Shown here one piece after another: positions 8,002-20,301 of a stretch of DNA of 64,000 nucleotides; position 1 is the first letter of the stretch; each line of letters opens with the position of its first letter. The notes beneath the pieces were generated by a model. It worked only from the letters and a program-made list of their open reading frames with translations. It had not been told where the DNA came from and ran no database searches. The stretch spans positions 372,001 through 436,000 of the forward strand of contig NZ_CP142523.1 in NCBI RefSeq assembly GCF_036885605.1. Reading direction: 5' to 3'. The stretch is from Janthinobacterium sp. TB1-E2. Lineage in GTDB: Bacteria > Pseudomonadota > Gammaproteobacteria > Burkholderiales > Burkholderiaceae_D. The position numbers and the translations under genes are program-made.

Positions 8002-8889
8002 ATGGCTACGAAAAAATTAAAAGGATTGGGTCGCGGACTCGACGCCCTGTTGGGCGGCGGAGGTGGCGACTTCGCCAGTCCGGACACGAATCAACCGTCG
8101 AACTTGCCCGTGTCGCAAATGCAAGCGGGCAAATACCAGCCGCGCACGCGCATGGACGAGGGGGCCTTGAACGAACTGGCCGCCTCGATCAAGGCGCAAG
8201 GGCTGATGCAGCCGATCCTGGTGCGCCCGATCGGGCAAGACACCTTGAGCGGACTTGTCAAATATGAAATCATCGCCGGCGAACGCCGTTTCCGCGCCTC
8301 GCAACTGGCCGGCCTGACGGAAGTGCCGGTGCTGGTGCGCGATGTGGACGACCTGGCCGCCGCGGCCATGGCGCTGATCGAGAATATCCAGCGCGAAGAC
8401 CTCAATCCATTGGAAGAAGCGCAGGGCATTCACCGCCTGATCGCCGACTTCAGTTTTACGCATGAGCAAGCGGCCACTGCGCTGGGACGCTCGCGCAGCG
8501 CCGTGTCGAACCTGTTGCGTTTGATGAACCTGGCCGCTCCCGTGCAAACCATGCTGATGGCCGGCGATATCGACATGGGCCATGCGCGCGCGCTGCTAGC
8601 CGTCGATGCGGCCAGCCAGATCACCTTGGCCAATCAGGTCGTGGCCAAGCGCCTGTCCGTGCGCGAAACGGAAAAGCTCGTTACCCGCACAGTCGAGGAA
8701 GCGGCCAACCCGGTCGAGCCGCGGCAAAAGGAAAAGTCGGGCGACATCGCGCGCCTGGAAGAAGAGCTGTCCGATGCGCTGGCCACGCCCGTGGTGTTCA
8801 AGATGGGCAACAAGGGCCGTGGCCAATTGGTGATTGATTTTGCCGATCTTGACGTACTGGATGGTTTGTTGACCCGCTTGCGTGGTTAA
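8002..8889 (+). CDS. parB: Chromosome partition protein ParB (Spo0J)
   Basis: CTP-dependent clamp that loads at parS and recruits ParA and SMC. 295 residues. The N-terminus KLKGLGRGLDALLGG is the ParA-interacting segment; GERRFRASQLAGL is the conserved arginine-rich CTP-binding box; FTHEQAATALGRSRSAVSNL is the helix-turn-helix that reads parS; the C-terminus resembles the dimerisation domain. Three parS-like sites lie 3.7 to 5 kb upstream. No terminator is evident after it before the atp promoter. Confidence 0.96.
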   Translation: MATKKLKGLGRGLDALLGGGGGDFASPDTNQPSNLPVSQMQAGKYQPRTRMDEGALNELAASIKAQGLMQPILVRPIGQDTLSGLVKYEIIAGERRFRASQLAGLTEVPVLVRDVDDLAAAAMALIENIQREDLNPLEEAQGIHRLIADFSFTHEQAATALGRSRSAVSNLLRLMNLAAPVQTMLMAGDIDMGHARALLAVDAASQITLANQVVAKRLSVRETEKLVTRTVEEAANPVEPRQKEKSGDIARLEEELSDALATPVVFKMGNKGRGQLVIDFADLDVLDGLLTRLRG

Positions 8890-9087
8890 ATAGCAAGCTG
8901 CAAAGACAGGGGCCATGCGGGTGTGGACAATCGGGCCATGCTTTCCGGATGCACCACGTGATTCCTTGATAACACGGCTGGGAGCGGCCAGACAAGCGGC
9001 TTTGCCATATAGTGGTGCAAATGGCGGCGAATAGTCGGTAAAGCGTCAGTTTCACGCAGCAATTGCCCTGCTGCGGTGCAGCAACGT

Positions 9088-9117
9088 TTGACTCTATAGA
9101 TCAAAGCCAACTATAAT
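9088..9117 (+). promoter_or_regulatory. Sigma70-type promoter of the atp operon
   Basis: TTGACT at 9088-9093 and TATAAT at 9112-9117 are separated by 18 bases, close to consensus. Transcription would begin about 35 bases before atpI. The rest of 8890-9159 shows no gene and no clear signal. Confidence 0.8.
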
Positions 9118-9159
9118 CCCGTGTCTTTGCGTGTGTAGATTTTTCTGGGAACTTGGCAA

Positions 9160-9528
9160 TTGAGTGATTCACAACAAAGTATTGCCAAGCCAGTCTACAA
9201 AGTAGTTGCCTTGCAGCTAGCAATCGCTATCAGTTTTGCCACGGTCACCCTGTTTTTCGGTGGCAGTGTCAGAGGCTGGTCCGCCGCATACGGCGGCGCT
9301 ATCGCAGTCATCGGTAGCCTGGTGTATGCCCTGTTGGTAGTTCGCGGTTCTAGCGACGCCAATAAGGCATTCCGGGCGCATTTGCGCGCAGAAGTGGTGA
9401 AAATATTTATCACAGCGGTGCTGTTTATATTGGCACTGGTGTTGTTTCAGTCGGCCGCCTGGTTATGGCTGATCTTGGGTTTCGCGGTGGCAACCTTAGC
9501 ATACTGGTTTTCATTGCTCGCTGTTTAA
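9160..9528 (+). CDS. atpI: ATP synthase accessory protein I
   Basis: Small inner-membrane protein of 122 residues with four hydrophobic helices; AtpI homologues assist assembly of the c-ring. It opens the atp operon. The start is a TTG at 9160, chosen because it is the only start codon that gives the full first helix; the ribosome site (CTGGGA) is weak, fitting the low expression usual for atpI. Assignment rests on position and hydropathy as much as on sequence. Confidence 0.85.
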   Translation: MSDSQQSIAKPVYKVVALQLAIAISFATVTLFFGGSVRGWSAAYGGAIAVIGSLVYALLVVRGSSDANKAFRAHLRAEVVKIFITAVLFILALVLFQSAAWLWLILGFAVATLAYWFSLLAV

Positions 9529-9558
9529 TCATTGGTTTTGGGGCCTGTTGAGCTCTGA

Positions 9559-10389
<831 letters not shown>

Positions 10390-10439
10390 TCATTAACTTT
10401 ATATTTTGTTTTTTTAGTATCTTTCGTTTTTAAATTTAG

Positions 10440-10727
<288 letters not shown>

Positions 10728-10770
10728 TTCGCTCCAACCCTAGGAGAAACTTTTAGTTAGGAGCAAAGGT

Positions 10771-11241
10771 ATGGACATCAATATGTCGCTCATCGGCCAG
10801 ATGATCACCTTCGCGGTGTTGGTCTGGTTCTCGATGAAGTTCGTATTTCCAGCGCTGAACAATGCGCTGGATGAGCGTGCCAAACGAATCGCGGATGGAT
10901 TGGCTGCGGCCGATCAAGGTCAAGCTTCGATGGCAGTCGCTGAAAAGCGTGCGCAAGAGGCATTGAACAGTGCACGTGAAGAAGCGTCGCAACGCGTTGC
11001 GGACGCTGAAAAGCGCGCGCAGCTGGTTGCTGAAGAGATCAAGCAAAATGCACAAGCTGAAGCTGCGCGTATCATTGCGCAAGCCCAGTCGGACGCCGAA
11101 CAGCAACTGTCGAAAGCACGCGAACAATTGCGCGCTCAGGTGGCTGACCTGGCTGTCAAGGGTGCCGAGCAGATCTTGAAGCGTGAAGTTAACGCTACGG
11201 CTCACGCCGAAATGTTGCAGCGTCTTGCTGTCGAGCTGTAA
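10771..11241 (+). CDS. atpF: F1Fo ATP synthase subunit b
   Basis: Peripheral stalk subunit: one N-terminal membrane helix (about 5-25) and a long charged, alanine-rich helical tail forming a right-handed coiled coil dimer. 156 residues, the usual length. [15 protein letters not shown] after the helix is a typical b-subunit start of the stalk. It ends two bases before atpH. Confidence 0.96.
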   Translation: MDINMSLIGQMITFAVLVWFSMKFVFPALNNALDERAKRIADGLAAADQGQASMAVAEKRAQEALNSAREEASQRVADAEKRAQLVAEEIKQNAQAEAARIIAQAQSDAEQQLSKAREQLRAQVADLAVKGAEQILKREVNATAHAEMLQRLAVEL

Positions 11242-11243
11242 TC

Positions 11244-11789
11244 ATGGCAGAACTCGCAACCGTCGCCCGTCCCTACGCGGAAGCTTTGTTCCGCGTAGCC
11301 CAAGCTGGTAAGGAGTCAAGCAACCTCGCGGCGTGGTCCGAGCTGGTGTCCGAACTGGCACAGATCGGTAGCCACCCCGAGGTACAGGCGTACGCGCGCA
11401 ATCCGAAAGTTTCGGAAAGCGACGTCGCCGCCACCATCCTGTCGTTGTTGAAATCGCCGCTCAATGAGGAAGTGAAAAACTTCGTCACGATGTTGATCGA
11501 AAATGGCCGCATCAGCCTGCTGCCGGAAATCGGCGCGCAATTCCATGCCTTGAAAAATGGCCTGGAAGGTGCGGCTGACGCCGAGATCACGAGCGCTTTC
11601 GATCTGAGCGAAGGCCAAACGGCCGAGCTGGTCGCAACGCTGGAAAAGAAATTCAGTCGTAAGCTCAACCCTGCCGTCACAGTGGATCCATCGCTGCTCG
11701 GCGGCGTGCGCGTGGTCGTTGGCGACCAGGTGCTCGATACCTCGGTGCGCGCCAAGTTGCAGCAACTGCACGCTGCACTGGTGTCGTAA
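11244..11789 (+). CDS. atpH: F1Fo ATP synthase subunit delta
   Basis: Links the peripheral stalk to the top of F1. 181 residues. The N-terminal helical bundle starts [13 protein letters not shown], a well-conserved delta motif, and the C-terminal region carries [20 protein letters not shown], the other family signature. Spaced two bases from atpF and followed after 78 bases by atpA. Confidence 0.96.
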   Translation: MAELATVARPYAEALFRVAQAGKESSNLAAWSELVSELAQIGSHPEVQAYARNPKVSESDVAATILSLLKSPLNEEVKNFVTMLIENGRISLLPEIGAQFHALKNGLEGAADAEITSAFDLSEGQTAELVATLEKKFSRKLNPAVTVDPSLLGGVRVVVGDQVLDTSVRAKLQQLHAALVS

Positions 11790-11867
11790 GACACGCGCTT
11801 CGGCAGGCCAGCTTAGACAGACCCTTACCCCTCGCGCAAGCTGAGAGAAACACTTTTAGGAGTTAGT

Positions 11868-13409
11868 ATGCAACTCAACCCATCTGAAATCAGCGAGTTG
11901 ATCAAGAGCCGGATCCAAGGTCTTGACGGCGGCGCTGAAGTGCGTAATCAAGGCACGGTTATTTCCGTCGCCGACGGTATCTGCCGCATCCACGGTTTGT
12001 CGGACGTGATGCAAGGCGAGATGCTGGAATTCCCAGGCAACACGTTTGGCCTGGCAATGAATCTGGAACGCGACTCCGTCGGTTCCGTGATTCTGGGTGC
12101 CTACGAGCACATCTCCGAAGGCGACACGGTGAAATGCACCGGCCGCATTCTGGAAGTGCCAGTCGGTCCTGAGCTGCTCGGCCGCGTTGTCAACGCGCTG
12201 GGTCAGCCGATCGACGGCAAAGGCGCCATCGAAACCAAATTGACGGCCGCGATTGAAAAAATCGCACCGGGCGTGATCGCCCGTGAATCCGTTTCGCAAC
12301 CGATGCAAACCGGCCTGAAGTCGATCGATGCGATGGTTCCAGTTGGCCGCGGCCAGCGCGAACTGATCATCGGCGACCGTCAAACCGGCAAGTCGGCTGT
12401 GGCGATTGATGCGATCATCAATCAAAAAGGCCAGGGCATGAAATGTATCTACGTCGCGATTGGCCAAAAAGCCTCGTCGATCAAGAACATCGTGCGCTCG
12501 CTGGAACAGCACGGCGCGATGGAATACACCATCGTTGTCGCCGCTTCCGCTTCGGAATCGGCCGCCATGCAATACATCTCGCCGTACTCCGGTTGCGCCA
12601 TGGGCGAATACTTCCGTGACCGCGGTGAAGATGCACTGATCGTCTACGATGATCTGTCCAAACAAGCTGTTGCATACCGTCAAATCTCGCTGCTGCTGCG
12701 CCGTCCACCAGGTCGCGAAGCGTACCCAGGCGACGTGTTCTACCTGCACAGCCGTCTGCTGGAACGCGCAGCACGCGTGAACGCCGACTACGTCGAGAAG
12801 TTCACCGACGGCGCCGTCAAAGGCAAGACCGGTTCCCTGACGGCACTGCCGATCATTGAAACGCAAGCTGGCGACGTGTCCGCATTCGTTCCAACCAACG
12901 TGATTTCGATTACCGACGGTCAGATCTTCCTGGAAACCTCGCTGTTCAATGCCGGTATCCGTCCTGCAATTAACGCCGGTATTTCCGTATCGCGCGTCGG
13001 TGGCGCCGCCCAGACCAAGGTCATCAAAAACCTGTCCGGCGGTATCCGTACCGACTTGGCGCAGTACCGTGAACTGGCCGCGTTTGCGCAGTTCGCTTCG
13101 GACCTCGATGAATCGACCCGCAAGCAGCTGGACCGTGGTGCCCGCGTAACGGAATTGCTCAAGCAAGCCCAATACTCGCCACTGTCGATCTCGCTGATGG
13201 CCGTATCGCTGTTCTCGGTGAACAAAGGCTTCATGGACGACGTGCCAGTCAAGCAAGTGCTGTCGTTCGAAGCTGGTGTCCACGCTTACATGAAGACCAA
13301 GCAAGCTGCTCTGCTGGCCAAGATCGAAGAAACCAAGCAACTCGACAAAGACAGCGAAGCAACTCTGTCGGCGGCCATTGCTGATTTCAAGAAATCCGGC
13401 GCATATTAA
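11868..13409 (+). CDS. atpA: F1Fo ATP synthase subunit alpha
   Basis: Non-catalytic nucleotide-binding subunit of the F1 hexamer, 513 residues. Walker A GDRQTGKS is at 169-176; the ATP-synthase alpha/beta signature region near 360-375 includes [17 protein letters not shown]. The ATG at 11868 is preceded by TAGGAG. Full length and intact. Confidence 0.98.
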   Translation: MQLNPSEISELIKSRIQGLDGGAEVRNQGTVISVADGICRIHGLSDVMQGEMLEFPGNTFGLAMNLERDSVGSVILGAYEHISEGDTVKCTGRILEVPVGPELLGRVVNALGQPIDGKGAIETKLTAAIEKIAPGVIARESVSQPMQTGLKSIDAMVPVGRGQRELIIGDRQTGKSAVAIDAIINQKGQGMKCIYVAIGQKASSIKNIVRSLEQHGAMEYTIVVAASASESAAMQYISPYSGCAMGEYFRDRGEDALIVYDDLSKQAVAYRQISLLLRRPPGREAYPGDVFYLHSRLLERAARVNADYVEKFTDGAVKGKTGSLTALPIIETQAGDVSAFVPTNVISITDGQIFLETSLFNAGIRPAINAGISVSRVGGAAQTKVIKNLSGGIRTDLAQYRELAAFAQFASDLDESTRKQLDRGARVTELLKQAQYSPLSISLMAVSLFSVNKGFMDDVPVKQVLSFEAGVHAYMKTKQAALLAKIEETKQLDKDSEATLSAAIADFKKSGAY

Positions 13410-13471
13410 GCGGCCAGGCGGCGCCCACCTCGAGTGAGGCGCCGCCCTACGCGCAGAAGGAGTAAGGACTC

Positions 13472-15777
<2,306 letters not shown>

Positions 15778-15792
15778 GTTAAGTCTGGGCCT

Positions 15793-15818
15793 AACCCCGC
15801 CCCTCAGAAGGCGGGGTT
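15793..15818 (+). promoter_or_regulatory. Inter-cistronic hairpin between atpD and atpC
   Basis: A perfect 9-bp stem (AACCCCGCC at 15793-15801, GGCGGGGTT at 15810-15818) with an eight-base loop lies 15 bases after the atpD stop. It lacks a run of T, so it is more likely an RNA-processing or partial-attenuation element than a full terminator. Confidence 0.6.
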
Positions 15819-15839
15819 CTTCAACCCGATAGGACACAC

Positions 15840-16259
15840 ATGGCACACACAATTCACGTTGACGTGGTTTCCGCTGAAGAACTGATTTTTTCAGGCGAAG
15901 CAGAATTCGTCGCGTTGCCGGGTGAACAGGGCGAGCTGGGTATCTACCCACGCCACACGCCTTTGATTACCCGCATCCGTCCGGGCGCGGTCCGCATCAA
16001 GGTAGTCGGCCAGGCTGAAGAAGAGTTCGTCTTCGTTGCCGGCGGCCTGCTGGAAGTGCAACCGGATACCGTGACTGTCCTGGCCGATACCGCGATCCGC
16101 GGTCACGACCTCGACGAAGCGAAAGCGCTGGAAGCGAAGAAGTTGGCGGAAGAAAATATCCACAACAAGGATTCGGGCATCGACTACGCGCAAGCGCAAG
16201 CCGAGCTGGCCAGCGCAATTGCGCAGCTGGCAGCGATCCAGAAGCTGCGCAAGATGTAA
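15840..16259 (+). CDS. atpC: F1Fo ATP synthase subunit epsilon
   Basis: Rotor and inhibitory subunit of F1, 139 residues. Beta-sandwich N-terminus ([19 protein letters not shown], then [14 protein letters not shown]) and an Ala/Lys-rich C-terminal helix pair that can inhibit hydrolysis. Last gene of the operon, followed by a strong terminator. Confidence 0.96.
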   Translation: MAHTIHVDVVSAEELIFSGEAEFVALPGEQGELGIYPRHTPLITRIRPGAVRIKVVGQAEEEFVFVAGGLLEVQPDTVTVLADTAIRGHDLDEAKALEAKKLAEENIHNKDSGIDYAQAQAELASAIAQLAAIQKLRKM

Positions 16260-16276
16260 TCACTGCGCCGCGCAAG

Positions 16277-16305
16277 AAAGGCAGCCTTCGGGCTGCCTTT
16301 TTTTT
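16277..16305 (+). terminator. Terminator of the atp operon
   Basis: GGCAGCC (16280-16286), UUCG tetraloop (16287-16290), GGCTGCC (16291-16297), then eight T. The A run before the stem lets it also act weakly leftward, at the end of rsgA. Confidence 0.95.
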
Positions 16306-16328
16306 CAGCAAACGAATTTCAGTAAAAA

Positions 16329-17393
16329 TCAGCGGCGCTTGTCCTTTCCCCTTTCCAGTCCCGCCTTCAATACCGTCTTCCACCTGGCGCGCGCGGCAAT
16401 GCGCTCGAGCGGCGTCTCGTCGATGCGGCGCGCGTCGCGCAGCAGCTTGTGATAATTGCGCAGGCGGTCCCCATCGACGGCGCCGCGCACGGCGCAACCG
16501 GGTTCGCTCGCATGCCGGCAATCGCGGAACTGGCACGCCGCCGCCAGCGCCGCGATGTCGTCAAAGGTGGCCGCCAGGGTCTGCGCATCGGCATCGGCGC
16601 GCCAGCTGCGCAGCCCCGGCGTGTCGATGATGCAGGCGCCGCTGGCGCACAGGTGCAGCGAGCGGGCCGTCGTCGTGTGGCGGCCGCGCCCGTCGCCATG
16701 GCGCACGCCGTTGGTTGCCTGCTCCACCGCGCACAAGGTATTGGTCAGGCTGGACTTGCCGGCGCCCGATGAACCGAGCAGCACCAGGGTCTGGCCTGCA
16801 CCCAACCACGGTTCCAGGATGGCCACGTCATACGCATGGCGCGTATCGATGGCAAACAGGGGCACGTGGGGCGGCAGGCGCTGTCTGAGCTGCGCCAGCT
16901 TGCCCGGCACGTCGTCGGCCACGTCGGCCTTGCTCAGCACCACTACGGGGCTGACCTGGGCCGCCAGCACGATGGCCAGATAGCGCTCCAGGCGGCGCGG
17001 ATTGAAATCCTCGTCCAGTCCCATCACCAGCAGGGCCGTATTGACATTGCTGGCAAGCAGTTGGCGCCGGCCGTCATTGCCGCTCCGCGCGATCTGCGTG
17101 ACTGGGGATAAGTGCGCCGTTATCCACAGCGTGCCGTGACCATCGGCTTCGGCGGCGACCCAGTCGCCCACCGTGAGGATGGTGTCCTGCGCCTGCAAGT
17201 CGTGCAGCAGGCGCGGCAGGATCTGCGCCGGCTGTTCCAGGAGGCCATCGTGCACAATGATGCTGTCGCGGTGCACGGCGCAAACGCGCATCAGCTGCGC
17301 GGCGGGGGAAGAGATGTCGAGCTGGGTGGCTGCGCTGGCGATGGCCTGCTGCAGCCCGATAAGGCGTAGTTGTGCAAAATCGAATGCGATCAT
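16329..17393 (-). CDS. rsgA: Ribosome small-subunit-dependent GTPase RsgA
   Basis: Circularly permuted GTPase that checks late 30S maturation. 354 residues: N-terminal OB-type fold, then the permuted G domain with the G4 motif first (SKAD, 154-157), the P-loop GSSGAGKS (207-214) and DTPGLRSW (G3), and a zinc finger C287-x4-C292-x-H294-x5-C300 that fits the family exactly. It is somewhat longer than many homologues. Transcribed toward the atp terminator; the ribosome site is weak and the leader is strongly structured. Confidence 0.95.
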   Translation of the reverse strand: MIAFDFAQLRLIGLQQAIASAATQLDISSPAAQLMRVCAVHRDSIIVHDGLLEQPAQILPRLLHDLQAQDTILTVGDWVAAEADGHGTLWITAHLSPVTQIARSGNDGRRQLLASNVNTALLVMGLDEDFNPRRLERYLAIVLAAQVSPVVVLSKADVADDVPGKLAQLRQRLPPHVPLFAIDTRHAYDVAILEPWLGAGQTLVLLGSSGAGKSSLTNTLCAVEQATNGVRHGDGRGRHTTTARSLHLCASGACIIDTPGLRSWRADADAQTLAATFDDIAALAAACQFRDCRHASEPGCAVRGAVDGDRLRNYHKLLRDARRIDETPLERIAARARWKTVLKAGLERGKDKRR

Positions 17394-17416
17394 GGTAGCG
17401 TGATTCCAGATTCTGT

Positions 17417-17510
17417 CGTCCGCGTGCGGACGTGTAGCCTGCGCGTGCAGGCACCGCCAGTCGCGATGACTGGCACGAAAGAAGGGGAAGTCGGCTACGC
17501 GATCAGCGTA
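17417..17510 (-). promoter_or_regulatory. Structured leader of rsgA: four consecutive hairpins
   Basis: Perfect inverted repeats follow each other: 17496-17510 (5 bp), 17456-17474 (7 bp, GCCAGTC/GACTGGC), 17437-17452 (6 bp, GCCTGC/GCAGGC) and 17417-17432 (6 bp, CGTCCG/CGGACG). They lie between a 12-codon ORF and the rsgA start. No known riboswitch class was recognised. Confidence 0.5.
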
Positions 17511-17553
17511 TGGGGAAGTGCGGGCTAAAAAACTTAGCGGGGAAAAACGGTGA

Positions 17554-17592
17554 TCAGGCAGCCGACAGCACGGCAGTATCCGAATGGCGCAT
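17554..17592 (-). CDS. Possible 12-residue leader peptide upstream of rsgA
   Basis: ATG at 17592-17590 with AGGAGT seven bases upstream, encoding MRHSDTAVLSAA and a TGA stop. The ribosome site is much better than that of rsgA itself, which argues that it is translated. Position before a multi-hairpin leader suggests translational attenuation, but there is no run of one amino acid that would name an effector. Confidence 0.45.
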   Translation of the reverse strand: MRHSDTAVLSAA

Positions 17593-17667
17593 GTTGTCTA
17601 CTCCTGTTGTGTGATGGAAAACGCCAGTGTGCCAGCGGCCTGCGCCGCCGTCAACAGAGGGTGTGGC

Positions 17668-18222
17668 TCAGCTGCACATGCCGTAAGCCTGGCGTTCGGG
17701 GAAATAGCGGTACGTAAACGTGCGCACCGGATAGCGCTTGCCGCCGACGAGCATGTCGGGCATCGACAGATCGAAGCGCTGCGGCAGCTGGCGCGGCAGT
17801 TGCAATCGCAGGCGCCATTGCGTTTCCTTGCTGTTGCCGACGGCGGAAAACATGATGGGCAGCTGCTCGATGACGTCGACGATCTCCGCCTTCTGGTTCA
17901 TGCCGCGCTGGTATATGGTGAGTATCTTGGCTTGCGCGAAGGGCGGCTGTTTCGGTTCTTCCAGCAGGAAGGACAGGCGAGTAAAACTGGCTTGCGTACC
18001 GACGGGCAAGGTAAAGATCAGCGCCAGCTCCGTGCCGCCTTCCTTCAGGGTGACGGGCGGCGTGGCGTAGATGCTGATACCGCGCGGCAGCTCGAAACGC
18101 GAGCCCTCCGTCCACGTCTTGCACTCGGGCGTGGTGGCCTGGTACAGGCTGGACGCCGTGTAGTCATCGCAGGCGGAAACCAGCAGCAGCAGGGGCAGGG
18201 CAAGGAGGGCGGAACGGCGCAT
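17668..18222 (-). CDS. Putative lipoprotein, last gene of the DUF350/SPFH/SpeD operon
   Basis: 184 residues from the ATG at 18222: a signal peptide MRRSALLALPLLLLVSAC with a lipobox (LVSAC) and CDD after the acylated Cys; Asp at +2 is a classic inner-membrane retention signal in enterobacteria, so inner-membrane attachment is possible. The mature part has no domain I recognise; it is rich in beta-type sequence. A longer reading start at 18498 overlaps speD and is a shadow. It is 64 bases after speD on the same strand. Confidence 0.7.
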   Translation of the reverse strand: MRRSALLALPLLLLVSACDDYTASSLYQATTPECKTWTEGSRFELPRGISIYATPPVTLKEGGTELALIFTLPVGTQASFTRLSFLLEEPKQPPFAQAKILTIYQRGMNQKAEIVDVIEQLPIMFSAVGNSKETQWRLRLQLPRQLPQRFDLSMPDMLVGGKRYPVRTFTYRYFPERQAYGMCS

Positions 18223-18286
18223 GGGAGTCACGGTTGGGGGAATGAGCCGACAGTGTAAGCGATCCCCACGCGATCCACCAGCGACG

Positions 18287-18658
18287 CTAGGAATGCCCGG
18301 GCGGCGCACGGCGTATGGATTGCAGCTGGCAATGCGCGGCCTGCAGTGCCTCCTTGATGATGTCGAGCGCCAGCTGCGGCCGCGCCGCACCGCACATGAA
18401 GATGTCGACGGCGGCAAAGCCGACCTCGGGCCAGGTATGCAGCGAGATGTGCGATTCGGCCAGCAGCAGCACGCCCGTGACGCCCTGACCCGGGCCAAAG
18501 CTGTGGAAATGGCCGTGCAGCACTTGCGCGCCGGCCGCGATGGCGGCGTCGCGCAGCAGGCGCTCGAGCTCGGCGCCGTCGCGCAGAGGCTCCGGCGCGA
18601 TGCCCGACAGGTCGGCCAGCAGATGGGTGCCCAGGGGCAGATGCGGTGTGGACGCCAT
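18287..18658 (-). CDS. speD: S-adenosylmethionine decarboxylase proenzyme, short bacterial type
   Basis: Self-cleaving pyruvoyl enzyme that makes decarboxylated SAM, the aminopropyl donor for polyamines. 123 residues, typical of the short class. The cleavage motif AESHISLHTWPE places the pyruvoyl-forming Ser at 69; the catalytic Cys is in DIFMCG (85-90). It starts two bases after the 56-residue gene. The divergent operon encodes a membrane aminopropyltransferase, so its product is probably consumed there rather than by a soluble spermidine synthase. Confidence 0.92.
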   Translation of the reverse strand: MASTPHLPLGTHLLADLSGIAPEPLRDGAELERLLRDAAIAAGAQVLHGHFHSFGPGQGVTGVLLLAESHISLHTWPEVGFAAVDIFMCGAARPQLALDIIKEALQAAHCQLQSIRRAPPGHS

Positions 18659-18660
18659 GC

Positions 18661-18831
18661 TTATTTGTGGCTGCCGCCGCTGGAGCCGCCGCCATAGCTG
18701 CCGCCGCCGCTGCCCGTGCGCGAACTCCAGCTGCTGCCGCTGCTGCTGCCGGCCACCTTGAACATGCGGACCCAGTTGGCGGCCGTGACACTGAAGGTCA
18801 CCATCAGGGCATAGATCACGTATTTACTCAT
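18661..18831 (-). CDS. 56-residue membrane protein with Ser/Gly-rich tail
   Basis: One hydrophobic helix at about 4-20 followed by a tail made almost wholly of Ser and Gly with a few Arg, Tyr and Trp, ending SSGGSHK. The start at 18831 overlaps the stop of the DUF4178 gene (ATGA), which supports this start over the in-frame ATG at 18903. No family recognised. Tight packing between the DUF4178 gene and speD implies a role in the same system. Confidence 0.75.
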   Translation of the reverse strand: MSKYVIYALMVTFSVTAANWVRMFKVAGSSSGSSWSSRTGSGGGSYGGGSSGGSHK

Positions 18832-20291
18832 GGGGGATTCTTTGCATTCTTGTCGAGAAAAGCGGCAGGCAGGAACAGCGCCAGGCAGCCCAGCAAACTC
18901 CACATCAAGGTGCTGGAGAATGAGACGAACATCGGGATCGCATTCAGCACCAGCACGATGACGATGAAGACCTTGGCGATGCCGCGGTGACTGAGCTGGA
19001 TATTCCGCACCTGGTCGCCGCCATGGAAGGCGGCGCCGAACCAGGCGGCCATCTGGTCATAGGCGACGGGCACGGAGCGCGACCAGGTCATTTCCTCGCC
19101 GGTGATCTCGGCCGCCAGCTTGGTCTGTCCCTGTTCGAATTCATGCACATGCGTGCTGTCGCCGACGGCCACCTTCCAGTTGAAGGCGCCCGCCGCATAC
19201 ACGACCTGCGAGCCGTAGTCATACAGTTTGCGGTAGGTGGCGCCATCGAGCGTGCAGGTATCGGCGTCCAGCGACGCCCAGTTGGGCCAGTTCGGCAGCA
19301 CGTTCGAGCGCGACCAGCCATCGTCCGTCTCCACCAGCCAGAAGAAGCCGGCGCGCGCGTTGTACAGCAGATATTCGTTCCACTCGCTGCCTTCGTCGTC
19401 GGCGCGGCGCATCATGCCGATGACCGTGAAGTCCACATTGCTGATCTTCGCGCTGGCGCCCAGTTCCAGGGAGATGTCGGCGTTGTCGTGCACTTGCTTG
19501 CCGATGGCCAGCACCTGCGCTTCCGGACCGCTGGCGTCGAGCTGCGCGTGGCAGGCGGGGCACACGAGCTGCGCCGCCGCGCCGGGCACATAGTGGATGC
19601 CGTTGCCGCAGGAAGGGCAGTCGAGCGCATCGAGCTTGCCGCGGTACTTGCCGGCGCTTTTGGCGATGGCGTCGTCGTCGCGCAGCAACTGGCACTTCAA
19701 ACTGTCCAGGGTGACGGCGACGCCCTGGTAGACGACCGGTTGCGGGCCATCCGTGTAGTCGAGCGTGACAAAGCTGGCGTAGTTGCGGAAGTCCGCCACC
19801 TGGATGCGCCAGCCTGCGCCCACCTTGAACGGCAATTCGCCCTGGCCGGCGATGCATTCGGCGTTGCGGATCTCGGCCGCCGTGTACGGCTCGCCGCAGA
19901 TCGTGTAGCGCTTGCCCGGCGCCAGCTCGCCAAAGACGGGTAAGGTATCTTGCGTACTGCGCTCGCGTGTCAGGGTGTACAGGCCGGACGAGTCGCCCAG
20001 CCACGCCGTGCTGGCGTCATCGAACAGCAGATACCACTCGTTCCACGTGCCGGCGCTGTAGCGCTGCTGGATGCGGCCGACGACCGTGAAGTGCACGCCA
20101 TCGTGCACGCCGGCCGTGCCGATCTGGATCGGCGTATAGTCTTCCAGGACGGCCGACATCTTGCCCACGTCCCTGACGGAATCGGCGTCCTTGAGGATGG
20201 TGCTGTGACAGTACTCGCAGACGGCGAGCACGGAAGCGTGCGAGCGGAAGCGGACTTCCGCGCCGCAGCTGGGACAGGAAACAGTTTGCAT
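18828..20291 (-). CDS. DUF4178 protein with zinc ribbons and C-terminal membrane helices
   Basis: 487 residues. The N-terminal zinc ribbon has C6-x2-C9 and C25-x2-C28; a second ribbon, DCPSCG then CPACH, lies near 225-250. Each is followed by a DUF4178-type beta domain containing WNEWYLLF or WNEYLLYN, so the ribbon plus domain unit is duplicated. Two hydrophobic helices occupy about 440-480. Function unknown; the family recurs with DUF350, SPFH and polyamine genes. Ten bases downstream of the SPFH gene. Confidence 0.85.
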   Translation of the reverse strand: MQTVSCPSCGAEVRFRSHASVLAVCEYCHSTILKDADSVRDVGKMSAVLEDYTPIQIGTAGVHDGVHFTVVGRIQQRYSAGTWNEWYLLFDDASTAWLGDSSGLYTLTRERSTQDTLPVFGELAPGKRYTICGEPYTAAEIRNAECIAGQGELPFKVGAGWRIQVADFRNYASFVTLDYTDGPQPVVYQGVAVTLDSLKCQLLRDDDAIAKSAGKYRGKLDALDCPSCGNGIHYVPGAAAQLVCPACHAQLDASGPEAQVLAIGKQVHDNADISLELGASAKISNVDFTVIGMMRRADDEGSEWNEYLLYNARAGFFWLVETDDGWSRSNVLPNWPNWASLDADTCTLDGATYRKLYDYGSQVVYAAGAFNWKVAVGDSTHVHEFEQGQTKLAAEITGEEMTWSRSVPVAYDQMAAWFGAAFHGGDQVRNIQLSHRGIAKVFIVIVLVLNAIPMFVSFSSTLMWSLLGCLALFLPAAFLDKNAKNPP

Positions 20292-20301
20292 GCAGTCGCG
20301 C

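Noticed and set aside
17120..17128. Perfect DnaA-box-like TTATCCACA (also 22711-22719)
   Set aside because: Both are isolated and inside coding regions (rsgA and the aminopropyltransferase); no cluster or AT-rich unwinding region, so no oriC call.
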